Assembly (NCBI GenBank): GCA_035236585.1
Contig: CP141137.1
Location: 14,152,327-14,216,326, forward strand
DNA: 64,000 nucleotides
Reading direction: 5' to 3'
From: Warburgia ugandensis
Taxonomy: Eukaryota > Streptophyta > Magnoliopsida > Canellales > Canellaceae
The notes beneath the pieces are model-generated. The model worked only from the letters and a program-made list of their open reading frames with translations. It ran no database searches and was not told where the DNA came from. A program made the translations under genes and the position numbers. Positions 46,984 through 60,818 of this stretch are shown here, piece by piece (position 1 is the stretch's first letter; the number at the start of each line of letters is the position of its first letter).

Positions 46984-49055
46984 AAAAATTTCCATAAGAT
47001 AAATTATTTAGATGATGTAAAGTCGCCCCAAATTTTGGGTGGCTAGACTACACCACTTGGTGAGGTATGTTTAGCATTCCCCTTCCTCAAGCTATGCATC
47101 TTTTACTGAAATGTTTATAATAGAAACCAAATTTGTTTGTACATGATTGACAATGATAATGAACGAGAAATCTTATTTGGGTGCTTTGAAACCATTCTAT
47201 TGATGTGGATGGGCAACAAATTTTTTTACATTAAAGCAAATTCTTAAGTGGTCCTTGAAATAAAAGGTCTCTAACCAAAGCCACGATATAGATGAGAAGT
47301 TACATTTTTCCTCTTTAGTCTCCACTCCAATACACAAAGGCCATGTGACACCTTACGGTAGGTGACCCCAGTTGAGATGTTCTACATCCATCACTTGTGG
47401 GGTCTAAACTGGATTGCTTGGTGCTTTTTGAGGTTCCTCTGATCGAGTAATCCTAGCCACTTGTTAATCTTGTTCTAGTACTAAATCGATATGTGCACTT
47501 TGTCATGAGAAAGCTTATGTCAAATGGGAGCTTGGGTGTACACATGCAAGTTGGAAGTACGTGTTGCACCAGCTTAGGTTATCCCGACTCCACCATTTTC
47601 TAGCGTAGATCATGAATCAACAATCCTATTTTCTAAGGGCCTTGACTGGCATGGCTCTACATAGTCTAGAACATTTATGCTCTTATGTGGACTTTTACGT
47701 GTAGTCTGACTACAATCACATAAGTTAGTTTATATAAGTGTAGTAGTTGGCTACAGACAATGTAGCCTCTCCTTGTTGTGCTCAGTAGGAGGTTCTAGGT
47801 GGAACTTTGTTCTTATTAGAGATATTTAAAGTAGATTTAGAAATTAGGATATAATTTCTACCTAGTTTTCTTCATAACTTTTTGTTGTAAAAAAATGAAA
47901 AACAAGGGTTATAAAGGACTTATCTCTCATGGTAGTCATGGATGCATATATTCCACGTGAGAGAGGAGGGGGGTGTGTGGAGAAGAATTTTTATAATGCA
48001 AAAAGTAGAATTGTTTAGCATCATAGAAGTGCATATCTTCGCCATCTATTCTAGATTTGTCACTCTTAGATACGTTTTTGCTGAAGTCAATAAGAAAAGA
48101 TGAAAATGAAAAAAGTAAGCCTATACACAACATTTTGAAGAGAGAAAAAATGGTGCTTTTGAGAAGGTGAATAACAAATATCTGCAAACCAAGGTTTTTC
48201 TTTCTGCTATGTTGGAAGATAGTAAACTTGTGGGCTTTCTTTACTATGTTTGAAAAAAGAAAAATGAGGTTTTCTTGGTCTTTATTTGAAGATATTAACT
48301 AGCACATCCATGTGTGCTATATTTAAGAAGAAGCTGAAGAAACCCAGTTTTTGTTGATTCTAATATTTAATATATAATTCTTAGAAACACAAATGGATTT
48401 TTGTTTCAATTGTTGATGTTTCCTCTCCATTTCAATTGCTTGAATTTTTCTATCACAATTGCAATTATATAAATATAATTAGAAGCAATTTTGGCAGATA
48501 TGAGTTCGTATAAATTTTCTTTACAACATCTGCACATGGGAATGTTACATGGGCATCTGTATAACTTATTAGTAAACCCACAATGTGATACCATAGTAAA
48601 AAATTGGTGGTTGCTTTTTGGAAGTTCAAAGATGTTAAGAACATGATATAGAGAACAGTTTTGGTGGAGTTGAACCACCACTATCCTGAGGTATTAGGGA
48701 TTTGTACCCAATTTCTGGGCACTCTACCAATTGAGCTAAAGACGAAGATCAAAATTTAAGCAATTTCTTTCACAAGAGAAAAAGAGAGCAAATTAAACAC
48801 TCTTAGAGTAGCCAGCTAATAGTAGTTTCAACACTCCAATTACCTAATGAAAAATCCAAGTCATTGTGACCAGTCCATTGATATCAATGATGAATCGGCT
48901 TCACTTATCCATATCCATGAACCTAACAAGAGAAGTAGAGAAAAAAGGGTAAAAGAAGGAGAATAGAGGAAGGGGGGAGATAGTCTTGGTCATATGGAAC
49001 ATTGGGTTACAACTACAATTGGAAACAATGGGGTTTTTTCAAGCTTGCTTTCATG
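46984..49055. other. Spacer, no protein gene
   Basis: Apart from the tRNA-like stretch near 48680 nothing was recognised on either strand. Confidence 0.5.
48668..48748 (-). other. tRNA-like sequence (degenerate tRNA or SINE head)
   Basis: The minus strand has TTAGCTCAATTGGTAGAG (A box/D arm), a five-pair CCC/GGG-centred anticodon-like stem with a 7-base loop AGAAATT, and a perfect T arm GGTGG-TTCAACT-CCACC (B box). U33 is G and the acceptor stem pairs poorly (about 4 of 7), and about 25 bases separate the anticodon and T arms. It is probably a pseudo-tRNA or tRNA-derived repeat; isotype not assignable. Confidence 0.4.
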
Positions 49056-49060
49056 TAAGG

Positions 49061-51015
<1,955 letters not shown>

Positions 51016-52740
51016 CACCCCAACCAGCATTTTGCTAGTCCCTAGCAAAAGATGTGCAAAAAATCAACTCATAAATTTTTATTTTTCAAGTCATCTCCAA
51101 TTTTTTCTCAGAGAATTATTTTAAATAAATCCATCAACTTTAGCAAACTAATAAAGATGCCTGAATAATTTAAAACCTTACCCGTACGCTAAAAATATTC
51201 CACTTAAGCTCAGATCTCAGAGTGATTGTGTGCATATACAGTATACATATAGAATAATCTTTATCTCTAAGTAGACTTCCAACTTTTAAACTCCATTTTA
51301 AATATGTTTTGACCTCAATCCTTACTAATGTCATACACTCAGAAATAAAGTCTCTCAGATAGAAGGTTCAAATCATATCTCTCTTTTGATTATGTGAGAA
51401 GAGTCAATAAAAGCAAATATATCTCACATATACTCATGAAGAACGGAAGTTACTAAGGAATTTAATTATTTTGATCCCTTTGGAATAGATGCCATTACCT
51501 TGGAATATTTAGAAATACTACTCTTTTAAATCCTATCTATTCATTTTCTCATCAAGACTATATTCATCCTAGAATCAATAGGTCTTTAATTTGGATGAAT
51601 CATAGGCTTAAGACAGGGTACAAAAGAAAGGGTATAAGGGTATTCAAAGTTTCTTCAAAAAATAAGTAGAGGTCTTCTACTAAAGTTGACAATTCTTCTT
51701 TTCTTTACTGAAGTGAATATTCCTTTGCATTCTTCAAACTCTTTTTTTTTTTTTTTTTTTTTCAGAATCTTTTCTTGTATTTCAGTACTTTTGACTCACT
51801 TTGACAAATATTTCTTTTCTTGATATCCACTTTTCAACTTCAATTGCAACTAAAAGATATTTCTTCATTCATCTCTAACTTATTTTTTAAAGAAAAATGG
51901 GCAATGGATAATTTATATTGGGTTAATATGGGTAAAAGGTTAATTTGGGTGACAAAAGAGAAATGGCTTTATATTAAAGGCTCAACTTGGCTAACTAGTG
52001 GTAAAAATACTTTTGGGTAGGCTTTATGTCTCTAGGTTAACAACAAGGATGGCTTAAATCATTTTCTAGGTTTCTTATAATCTATAAAATTCAATGAACT
52101 TCTAGAATTTTAAAGGCAATATTCTAATTATTCAGGTAATTAGCCAAATTTAATAGTTTGGGATCAATTTTCTTTAAGCACGATGAAGAAAATTAGGAAT
52201 ATTTATAACCTCTCAAAAGGGATGAATGGCTCTAAAACTCACTTGGGTTATAGGTCTCCACTGAATTTCTTCAGAATTTTTAAGTTATAGTCACTTATCA
52301 ATTTAGACTATCTATATGCAACTGCGTGTATAGATATGATCTGAGACTTTGCTTTTATGAAATACTTTAGAAAATGAGTAAAATGATAAATTAATCATAT
52401 TCAATTCTATTAATAAGCTAAATTTATCCAGATTATACTTCAGAAAATTCAATTCTCATCATGGTATAGGATATGACCCAAAAATTTTCATTTTTTCAAA
52501 TTTTTTTTAAACTAAGGAAATCACCTAAAAACTAAAAGAAAACTAGAATTTGCAAGAATTCTACACCCCCCAACCTGACAAAAACATTGTCCTCAATGTT
52601 TAAAAAGTATGATGATGATAATGCATTGAGAAAAGCAAAAAAATTGAGAGATACAGAAAAAAATCTGAAAAAGAAAAACAAGAAAGTAAAAACTACGCTA
52701 CATACTTTATTTTCAAATGAAAATTTTTAGAGGAAAAACA
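51016..52740 (-). other. Non-coding 3' region of the gag-only element
   Basis: AT-rich sequence between the gag stop and the 3' LTR. The GAGGACAATGTTTTTG followed by GTTGGGGGG block at about 52560-52600 is a known feature of Athila/Tat-type internal regions. No open frame of note. Confidence 0.6.
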
Positions 52741-54075
52741 TTACTGAGTTTGAAACTTCCCTCGGTCCCATACGAAATAAGCTAGACGGGCCTCTGAAAA
52801 GGAATGATGAATAAATTTATCTTGCAATTTAAAATTTTTCATTTGATCACAAGGCAAGATAAATTTATCTTCAAGCTGCTTCACATAATTAGAGACAATT
52901 GTAGGAGTTCGATGTAGCCTTTTTGGAAATGGAGCAAGGATGTCATATTGCTTAGTGGGTGTAACATTTTCCTGATCAATAAATTCATCTCTTTTTCTGA
53001 CCAGTTTAGATACTATTTCAGCCTTTTTAGGTCCAGATTGCTCAATTATATTACCATTATGAATAATGGTAACTGCCTTTGTTTGTTCCATGTCTGTAAA
53101 TGAAGAATTAATCTCATCTCCTACATCCATATCATCAAGATATCCATTTGGTGGAATAGGACATTCCTCTTTATCAATGGTCTATAGCATTTGAGACATC
53201 ATGTCCTTCAATTCAGTCATGGAATTTGTATTCTCTTTTAATTGGGCTTTAATTTGAGCAATTTTCTTCTCATGGTATTGCATGACTAGATGAAAATTAT
53301 CCTCCACTTTCCTCTTATGTGGAGGAAGGTAAGGTCCAGGAACAAGTGGTCCTTGTTTTTGGTAATAAGGTTGGTGTAGGGCCTTCTGCGAAGCACTGTA
53401 TTCATTTGTGACAGCAGAATGATTACTCCAGTTGGAACTATATGTCTCTAAAGGGGAAAAATGTTGCTCATAAGAATGTGTCGATTCATCATCAATGAGA
53501 CATTCTTGAGTGAGGTGTGTATTACTTTCACAAATATCACACACTTGTTCAACTTTCTTAGAGAGACATTTTTTCATTTCCATGGCCTCAACTGTTCTAT
53601 CTAGGGATGCTATTTTTATATCATCTTTTTCAGTCATAGCATATATTTCTCCCCTAGAGGATGTGGTGGTGGTCTTAAGCTCGCTTGAAAAACCTACTTT
53701 TTCTGAATTAGCCCAAGTTTGTGCACTCTCTGGCAACCATTCCAAATACGCTTGTGCTTCTTCGGGTTGTTTATTTAAGAAATTACCATTGCACATCATT
53801 TCAACAAATTGACGCATATTAGATTTAAGTCCTTCATAAAAGAAGCTAATGATATGCCAAAGTTTGTATCCATGATGTGGACAAGTCAACAATAATTCCT
53901 TAAATCTTTCCCAGCATTGATAGAAAGTTTCATTATCCGTCTGGGTAAAATTTGCTATATTTTGACGAAGAGCAATTGTCTTATGTCTAGGAAAAAAACT
54001 TATTAAAGAACTTCCTAGTCATTTCTTCCCATGATTGTATAGAACCTGATGGCAGTGAATGAAACCACATCTTAT
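52741..54075 (-). pseudogene. Gag-like protein of the non-autonomous element
   Basis: Reading leftward: a frame with WFHSLPSGSIQSWEEMTRKF (to about 53990), then after a frame shift the main frame with CPHHGYKLWHIISFFYEG, FVEMMCNGNFLNKQPEEAQ and a CDICESNTHLTQEC knuckle-like motif (CX2CX4HX4C). These match Ty3/gypsy plant gag proteins that form virus-like particles. The main 236-codon frame (53892-53182) ends at an in-frame TAG (53184-53182), and the same frame then stays open for another 145 codons to 52741 (FPKRLHRTP; FVWDRGKF). The N-terminus is deleted at the LTR junction (54075/54076). Confidence 0.85.
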
Positions 54076-54227
54076 TGCCAGAGATGGGAAAGAAAACAGA
54101 GAGATTTGCTGGAAAATTGGAGGAGCAAGAGGAGATGGGCTGTGCACTACCATGCTTGGTGCAATCTAGGCAGTGCACAACCAGTGAGGCGTGGTGTGTT
54201 GCCAGAGAGAGGAAAGTGCGGTGAACA

Positions 54228-54290
<63 letters not shown>

Positions 54291-54988
54291 GAGGAGAGAA
54301 GAACCTAAGAGAGAAACTGGAGGTGGGTATGGGAGTGAAATCGAAGAAGAGGTGAGGAGCAGAGGAGAGGAGAGGTGAAGGAGAACGTGAGAATGGGAGA
54401 TAGCGGGTTGGTTCTGCCAATCCAGCCAAGGAGTGGGTGAGGATTAGCAAAGAGTACGAGAGAGAGAGAAAAAACAGCCTAGCCTCCACCTTCCTAAGAG
54501 GGGAAAAACCGTTCTTTTTTGGAGAAGGAAGAAGGGTGTTTTAAAAGAGAGGGAGAGAGAGACATGTGAAAGAGAAGGAGAAAAAGAGAGAAAAGAGAGG
54601 AGATAGAGTGATAGAGATAGGTGGGGCCCACTAGAATTCTAGACTTGCTAGAACTCTACAAGTCTTCAACTTTGTCCTGTACTAGGATTCTTCAAATTCC
54701 ATCTTATTTCCATGAAACTTCATCTGAGCTCCATCTAATATCCTTGATTCGATTTGGAGCGTCCACACCTGAGTTGACCCATTTGCATTGCACAGGACCC
54801 AATTAGCGCAATTTAAACTGTTCATTATCTTTAATAGTCATCTAACTACTAAATTTTACAATTCAATGGTTGGATGGCCAATTAAAGCTAAAATAAAATA
54901 TTTGACGTAAAATCTTAAAATTAATGGTCTAGATGCTCTAATTAAATACTAAATTAGGGGTATTTTGACCAAAATTGAACACTTAACA
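54076..54988 (-). repeat. 5' LTR remnant of the gag-only element
   Basis: Homologous to 49876-51015 of the other LTR, with long essentially identical stretches (for example 54289-54448 against about 50309-50468). Differences are mostly indels at GA-rich places, including loss of about 180 bases between GA tracts. Its inner end is fused to gag. Confidence 0.88.
54230..54287. repeat. (GA)n microsatellite in the 5' LTR remnant
   Basis: Uninterrupted GA run of 58 bases, at the breakpoint of the LTR indel. Confidence 0.97.
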
Positions 54989-54993
54989 TAAGG

Positions 54994-55283
54994 CTTTCTC
55001 CTTCAAGTGCCTAATCATTCTCTTGAAACATAAAAAAATAGAAAACTCTACGCTTTCTCCCTTCAAATAGAGCAAATGACTAGACTTAATGTTTCTTTTG
55101 CTTTTTTACTCTTCCAGGTTTACCTTTTTGTCTCATCCTCTTACTTCTACTTCTTCAACTCTCTCTCTCAGTCGTCATATTTCATCCCGTAAAAATATCC
55201 TTGCAAGAAGGCTAAATATAGTATAGATTTAAATAATAAAATATAATACAGCTGCCAATTCTTTAGATATAATATTATTTTTC

Positions 55284-55287
<4 letters not shown>
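54994..55287. other. AT-rich spacer
   Basis: Pre-insertion flank of the gag-only element; nothing recognised. Confidence 0.5.
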
Positions 55288-55369
<82 letters not shown>

Positions 55370-55389
55370 GAGGAGGAGGAGGAGGAGGA
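55288..55389. repeat. (GA)n followed by (GGA)n
   Basis: A 79-base GA run passes directly into about seven GGA triplets, abutting the foldback element at 55395. Confidence 0.97.
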
Positions 55390-55396
55390 ATTATAT

Positions 55397-55797
55397 GCTG
55401 CTCCTAAAAGTATTAGGGAGCACCTATTAGGCAAAATGAAAATGGGCTAGTGGGCACAGTTATTTGCACTTTTTTAAAGATCCAAACTGTTCATTACATT
55501 CAGCCTACTCTTAATGTCAAATTGACCAAAACCCAGATCTAAAAGGTCCAACAAGACCCACCTTTGTGGCCTCTTTGGGTTGCAAAATGGATTATGTTCA
55601 CTGCAGAGAGTTTCTTTCTACTTTACACCTTCCATTTTGCAACCAGGGGCCCATGAAAGTGAATTTTTGCAAGGACCTTTTAGATATGGGTTTTGGTTAG
55701 TTTGAAATCAAAGCCAGGCCGACTCCAATGAACAATTCAGATCATTGAAAAAGTGCAAAATTACAAGCCCCTAGGTGCTCCCTAATACTCTCAGGTG
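55397..55797. mobile_element. Foldback MITE (about 400-bp hairpin)
   Basis: Left and right halves are inverted copies of about 150 bases with AGTATTAGGGAGCACCT, TTTGCACTTTTT, ACTGTTCATT and CCAAAACCCA-ATCTAAAAGGTCC blocks in mirrored order. The centre is also mirrored (TTGCAAAATGGA against TCCATTTTGCAA), so nearly the whole element folds. No coding capacity; the target duplication is unclear. Confidence 0.82.
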
Positions 55798-56152
55798 AAC
55801 CTCTTAGCTTTCCCATCCCTTACATATTACGGTTGAAGTGGTTCTTAAGACCACCACATGGACAAGAATTTTAGAACATAGCCTATATATGTTGAGATGA
55901 GATGAAAGTGGATCATTGAAAAGGTGAATTTGAAGTAGTTGCTTACTTCTAAGTATGATGCTGTGCCTTTCTAGAAAAGAAAAAGAAAAATTGTTGGAGC
56001 TATGCTCACTTCACTAGTAATGTGAAGTAAATAGAACACTGTAAATAGCTTATATTGCCCTTAGACTCACTAGCAAGCTACAAATCTAGGCTGAGGATGG
56101 GATTGCCTACAAATTTTACAACTGAGTAAGACAAAGTCCCATCACATCACTA

Positions 56153-56327
56153 TAATAGAATCTACATTTTTACCTAATTGATTAATTATCAAAGGATGAT
56201 ATATATATATATATATATATAATCCCACCGTAATTATAGCACAAAATATCTGTTATAATCCTGTAATTACATTAAGGAGATATAAGCTATATAAGCTATA
56301 ATCCTGTGATTACAACTTATCATAACA
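56153..56327 (-). repeat. Short 3' LTR
   Basis: 175 bases; minus strand starts TGTTATGATAAG and ends GTAGATTCTATTA (an altered CA end). Contains (AT)n at 56199-56221. Confidence 0.82.
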
Positions 56328-58435
56328 CCTCCCTCAAGTTGATGTAAAGACATTTTGTTATCGGCTTGCTGATTAAATGATGTAATTGAAGGATTGCTTC
56401 TTAGTCATTGTCTAAAGAGCATAATCTCAAGTTAATCAAGACTTTCATTTTAGCTAGAAGTAGATCTAAAATCGTTGATGCCCCTTCAATGAACCCATGT
56501 TGATTACATTTTGACGGATAAAAAATCCTCGGTAATGGGCATTATATCCTTGAGCATTGATCACTAAATTGAATATAGATTGAAGCAATTTAAGACGATC
56601 TATTAAAATATTCAGGCGATCAATAATAGTTGGAGGCCTAATCTGGCAGAAGATGTCGATTGAAGGCTTTTTAAATAACTTTGATAAGATTGATCTCTTG
56701 ATTGATAAATCGGATGACACAACTCCCTTGTTATGAGCCACAATCCTCATACGTTGGCAAATTGATCTAATAAATTGGGGGACTTGGGCATTCTGGGTGC
56801 TGGGAGAGCATTGATTTTTAGATGAAACAACATGTATGTAATCATCGGCCGAGGACGAAATTGATGATGGGCGAGATAGATCGCTTGAGACCATTGGTGG
56901 TTGAAATCCTCATTTTGGGAAGTATCATCTGGACGAAATTTCTAGTCTTTCTGTGGCAATTAGTGGTAGCCACAATATGCTCACCTTCTGGAACTAATGT
57001 CATCATCAAAACCATACTAGCACACATTCCAGATGCCAGCATCAGCGTAGATTGAGCCCCCTCTAATGTAATGATCTTCTTATCCTTGACTTGACTTGGA
57101 TAGTTGGGTTTCCATATTGACCATACTCAAAACTCTCATGCGTACCTTCCTCAAGCAATTAGCTTAGTAGTGGCCTTAAACATGTAGGCAAAAGTATTAA
57201 TAACTGGGTAGCGATTGCATCAGTAACAATACCAGGCCTTAATCGTTCACTGCCACTGGCATGAATTACAATGCTTCCGGTGGAGCTAAAATAATGTGGC
57301 CCTAGAATCAGCCAGTCGGACAGCCGTACACTGTTAAGACTTATAGGAGCCATTGACTGTGGGTGCCACAGTTGCAACCGCATCGATGATAGTTGCAGTA
57401 GGTACAGAAGTGGGATTTGACCATGAAGCAGCAACAACTTGAGCAATGTCGATGTTACCACAGTTCCTCCGGGATTTTATGCTAAGCAACCGGACAAAGT
57501 TCAGGGGGAGTGAAAGATCAGAACAGAGAGACCAAAGGAAGAAGATCCACGAAGAGAAATTGATCCCTAGGAGTTGAATTGTCAAAATCTCGAATTCTCT
57601 AGCTTAGGATTGCTGGAGAAAACAAGATTAGATCGGCATTCTAACTCGGGATCGAAGACTAAAAACAGACGAACCAAAATTAGAATGTTCGATTTCTTGA
57701 AAAGATGTCATCGCAGTCGCAGGAATGGCCTCTGGTGCCACGAGTCTTTAGATGTGCTTTTATCTCCGAGTGCATGACAAGGATCGTGCGAACAAATACA
57801 ACTGCAAACTGTGATCGGACGGATTTGATATTCAGAAATCAATCAACAAGATTGATAGAGAGTGATAGACATAAATGAGCGCTCAGATATGATTTGTTCT
57901 TTTATTTTCGACTGCAGATCAATGAGCGCAACTTGTAAGGGATCATCGAATCATGGATCCACTTCTGCTACTGATCACCGAGCAGAAGCGAGAGAAGGAG
58001 AGTTGGGAAAGTATCATCGATCGGACATTATAACCAAGAAAGAGAACTTGGATTTGCTTTCCTGGCCAATGATTGACGAACCAAACAACAAGAGAGAATC
58101 AGGAGTATTGATCGTCAAATGGACTCAAGAGAAGAAACAAAAAAGAAAACAAAAAACATAATCTATCTTTCCAGCTACAGATGAGCAAACAAAACCCGAA
58201 AGGAGAACTGGTAAACATGGATCTGCATCAGAATCTTTGTCCAAGATAATTACCAAAGGACTGGGAGTTACCTTCGCCAGAAAAGATGATGGCTGTCCAT
58301 GTTACTATGGTAGGAGAGGGAATTTAGTGTGGAAGAGATTTGTGGCGTGCGAGAGGGTTGAGGGAGTTTTGAAGTAGTGGGTGATGAGTGTGTATCCCTC
58401 ATCTAGAACTACACGTGGTGGAACTTCTAATACCA
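56328..58435 (-). other. Unrecognised interior of the compact LTR element
   Basis: Minus-strand open frames of 142 (56894-56466), 100 (57461-57159) and 83 codons (57585-57334) and a + strand frame of 99 codons (57862-58161) have no recognisable retroelement motif. The right half is pyrimidine-rich on the minus strand, as in a host 5' leader and first exon, so capture of a host fragment is possible but unproven. Confidence 0.4.
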
Positions 58436-58600
58436 TGATAGAATCTACATCTTTATTAAATTGATTAATTATTAAAGTGTAATATATATATATATATATA
58501 TATAGAATCCATTGTAATTATAGCATAAAATATTCATGTAATCTAGTGATTACAGCTGAAGATATTGGTTATAATATCGTGATTACCGCTTATCCTAACA
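58436..58600 (-). repeat. Short 5' LTR
   Basis: 165 bases; minus strand starts TGTTAGGATAAG and ends ATTCTATCA, directly before the primer site. Contains (AT)n at 58482-58504. Confidence 0.85.
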
Positions 58601-58605
58601 CACTA

Positions 58606-58994
58606 TAGGACTTGTTAGCGATTGGTTCTCCACCATGTCAAATTTGCCATTTTGCATATCATTTACTAAATCTTGAAGCAGCATTCCCTGCTTTGACAAT
58701 GGCACAAAAAGAAAATGAGCTTGTTAACAAAACATGTTGGTGCGGGTTTTATCTCTCCTAAGATGGCTTGACTACAAAATTTACAAGCTATGAGACCCCG
58801 ATTTTGGCCTGTTACATAGGGCTTGGCCATAGAAGCTTTGAGCTGTGGGACCCTAATTTTGGCTTTTTAGGTGGATGGGTCATATATTATTAATGATAGT
58901 CTAGATGTATAACAGAATGGATTTCTACTATTATCTAAAATCCAAGAAAGCTATCTAAAATCTCAAGAATGAACAAAAATTCATTCTCTAAGAG
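58606..58994. other. Spacer with short direct repeat, no gene
   Basis: A phrase of the form GCT(A/G)TG(A/G)GACCC(C/T)(G/A)ATTTTGGC occurs twice, about 55 bases apart (near 58787 and 58840). Otherwise nothing was recognised. Confidence 0.5.
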
Positions 58995-59378
58995 AAAAAA
59001 GGTGATATTCCCACACCTTTGTGGTACTAATCCCACACTCGTTTTTGGATTTTTATCATACTTTATCTAAGAGCTTCACTTTCATAATAATCTCAACAAT
59101 TCATCTTAGGGTAGATGAGTTTTTATAGGTTGGTTGTAGCATTTTTTAGTTCTAAAATCAACTATAGAAACATTAATGTCATTAAAAAAACTAAAAGAAT
59201 CAATGTTAAGATTATTTAAAATATGTGATTTTTGAGACATGACCCATCTATAGAAAGATGCTTAAGATGAATGGTTTGATTACTCAAAAAGTTGGATGAC
59301 ACATGTAGTTTTTCCATAAAACCCCAAAATAGGATGTGGCATTAGTACCAAAAGGGTGTGGGAATATTAGCTCCCAAA
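58995..59378. mobile_element. MITE, family X copy 2
   Basis: About 385 bases, inverted relative to copy 1 at 18266. The right end GGGTGTGGGAATATTAGCTCCCA mirrors the left GGTGATATTCCCACACC. Shared inner blocks include ATATGTGATTTTTGAGACA, AAGATGAATGGTTTGATTACTC and GCATTAGTACCAAAAG-type phrases. The target duplication is not clear. Confidence 0.75.
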
Positions 59379-60613
59379 AAAAGTTCTTCTAGAAGAACAT
59401 TGGAAAAGGACATTGAAATTAGATAGACCTCAAATTTGGGTGATCTAAATCGTTCACTTGTTCATCCTACCCTATTTAGGCTATGCACCTATTAAAGATT
59501 CATGCCTATTAGATGCTTCTAACTACAAGTCTTTTATGTTAAAAATTTCAATGGATGATTTAAAATAAGAAAATAGCATGACTCAAATCATCCAACAATT
59601 ATGAAGTTCAAGTACTAGCCAATCTAAGATAGTTGGACATGTGAATGAATCAGATCATCCAAGGATGGCCAAAACTAAGATGAGCATGTCCTTTTTTGCA
59701 TCCAGATGGCATTCTCCAAAAAAGAAAATTGATTTGCTTGTAATCATTGTTATCATGGTGCAAATATGGAAAATGATACAGAGCCAATGATTTTGTGGAT
59801 TTTGGATAGGTTAATAGCTAGTACTCAACGCCGAAGTGATTCCACCTATCCAAAATGGCAAGACCTATATGTAGTAGGGGTGTGTATTGTCTTGTTCGGT
59901 CCATTTGTAGGGGTCAAAGTTGACCCGACCAAGTTTTTTTGGTTTGCTACCATGAGGACTGAGACTAGATTGGACCAATGTGGGCTGGCTGAAGACCGAT
60001 AGCTTGGTAGCCTATGACTCAAGATAATTTTTATGGTTCTTAGACTGCATGTTAACTTCATAGTGTTGGTTGTCTTGGGATGATTTTTGATTGATGCTTA
60101 AAAGGAGATCACCAATTACTTGGAGATTTTTGTGTAAGATGTATCCTGACAAATCTCCATGTCTTTCAACTTCCAAAGAAAGGAAAATCAATAATGTTAT
60201 AGAAAAGAACATCTTTGTCCCATCATTTGTCTAGCAAACCATTTATGTTTACAAAAAAAAGGCACACTGTTAGTTTTCTTTTATAATACTCTTGTTTTCC
60301 CTTCAATTATTTATTTGCTTAAAACAAAACTAACACAAAATACATTAACCTCTTAGGCACATATTCGGTGAAAATAGTAGATGAAAGGGGAAAGAACAAA
60401 AAATAAAAAACAAGTGGTCAGAAGCATACTTAAAGTTAAAGGCATAAAGACAAATTTGTCGGTTTCTAAAGATTTTTGGGTGGTTTAATAAGTGGAAGAA
60501 GATGATGGACGGCGGTTAGTAGTCAACTATGGGTAAAGATGTTATTGTATAACACTCATTGAGGGGGGTTTATTTAACGGCATATCTTTGGCATTTTGTT
60601 GGCACATCTCCTG
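59379..60613. other. Intergenic, no gene
   Basis: AT-rich sequence with a 16-base perfect palindrome GTTCTTCTAGAAGAAC at 59383-59398 beside the MITE. No coding family recognised. Confidence 0.5.
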
Positions 60614-60818
60614 CGATATCTCCTGTGATATTTGAGATATGTGTCATATGTTCTGTGATATCTTATATGATATCTGTGATATGTGACATTTGTTTTGTGA
60701 TATCTCTAGTAATATTTTTAGTGATATCTTTGATGATATTTGAAATATGTCATGAGAAACATATGCCTTAGATATCCCAATTAAATAAGCTGCATTTCTA
60801 AGATATGCTATGATATCA
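60614..60818. repeat. GATATC-rich degenerate array
   Basis: Twelve GATAT words in about 205 bases, several as TGTGATATC(T) or TGATGATAT(T), spaced roughly 10-25 bases. It resembles a decayed short tandem repeat. Confidence 0.75.

Larger units (their letters stand above)
56153..58600 (-). mobile_element. Compact non-autonomous LTR element, TSD CACTA
   Basis: The duplication CACTA (56148-56152 and 58601-58605) flanks two short LTRs of 175 bases (56153-56327) and 165 bases (58436-58600), each with an (AT)n run and the start TGTTA(T/G)GATAAG on the minus strand. A primer site TGGTATTAGAAG (58435-58424) resembles the Met-type site, and a purine tract CTTGAGGGAGG adjoins the left LTR. The 2.1-kb interior shows no gag or pol. 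Short LTRs without genes suit a TRIM/SMART-like or deletion derivative, probably copia-related. Confidence 0.82.
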
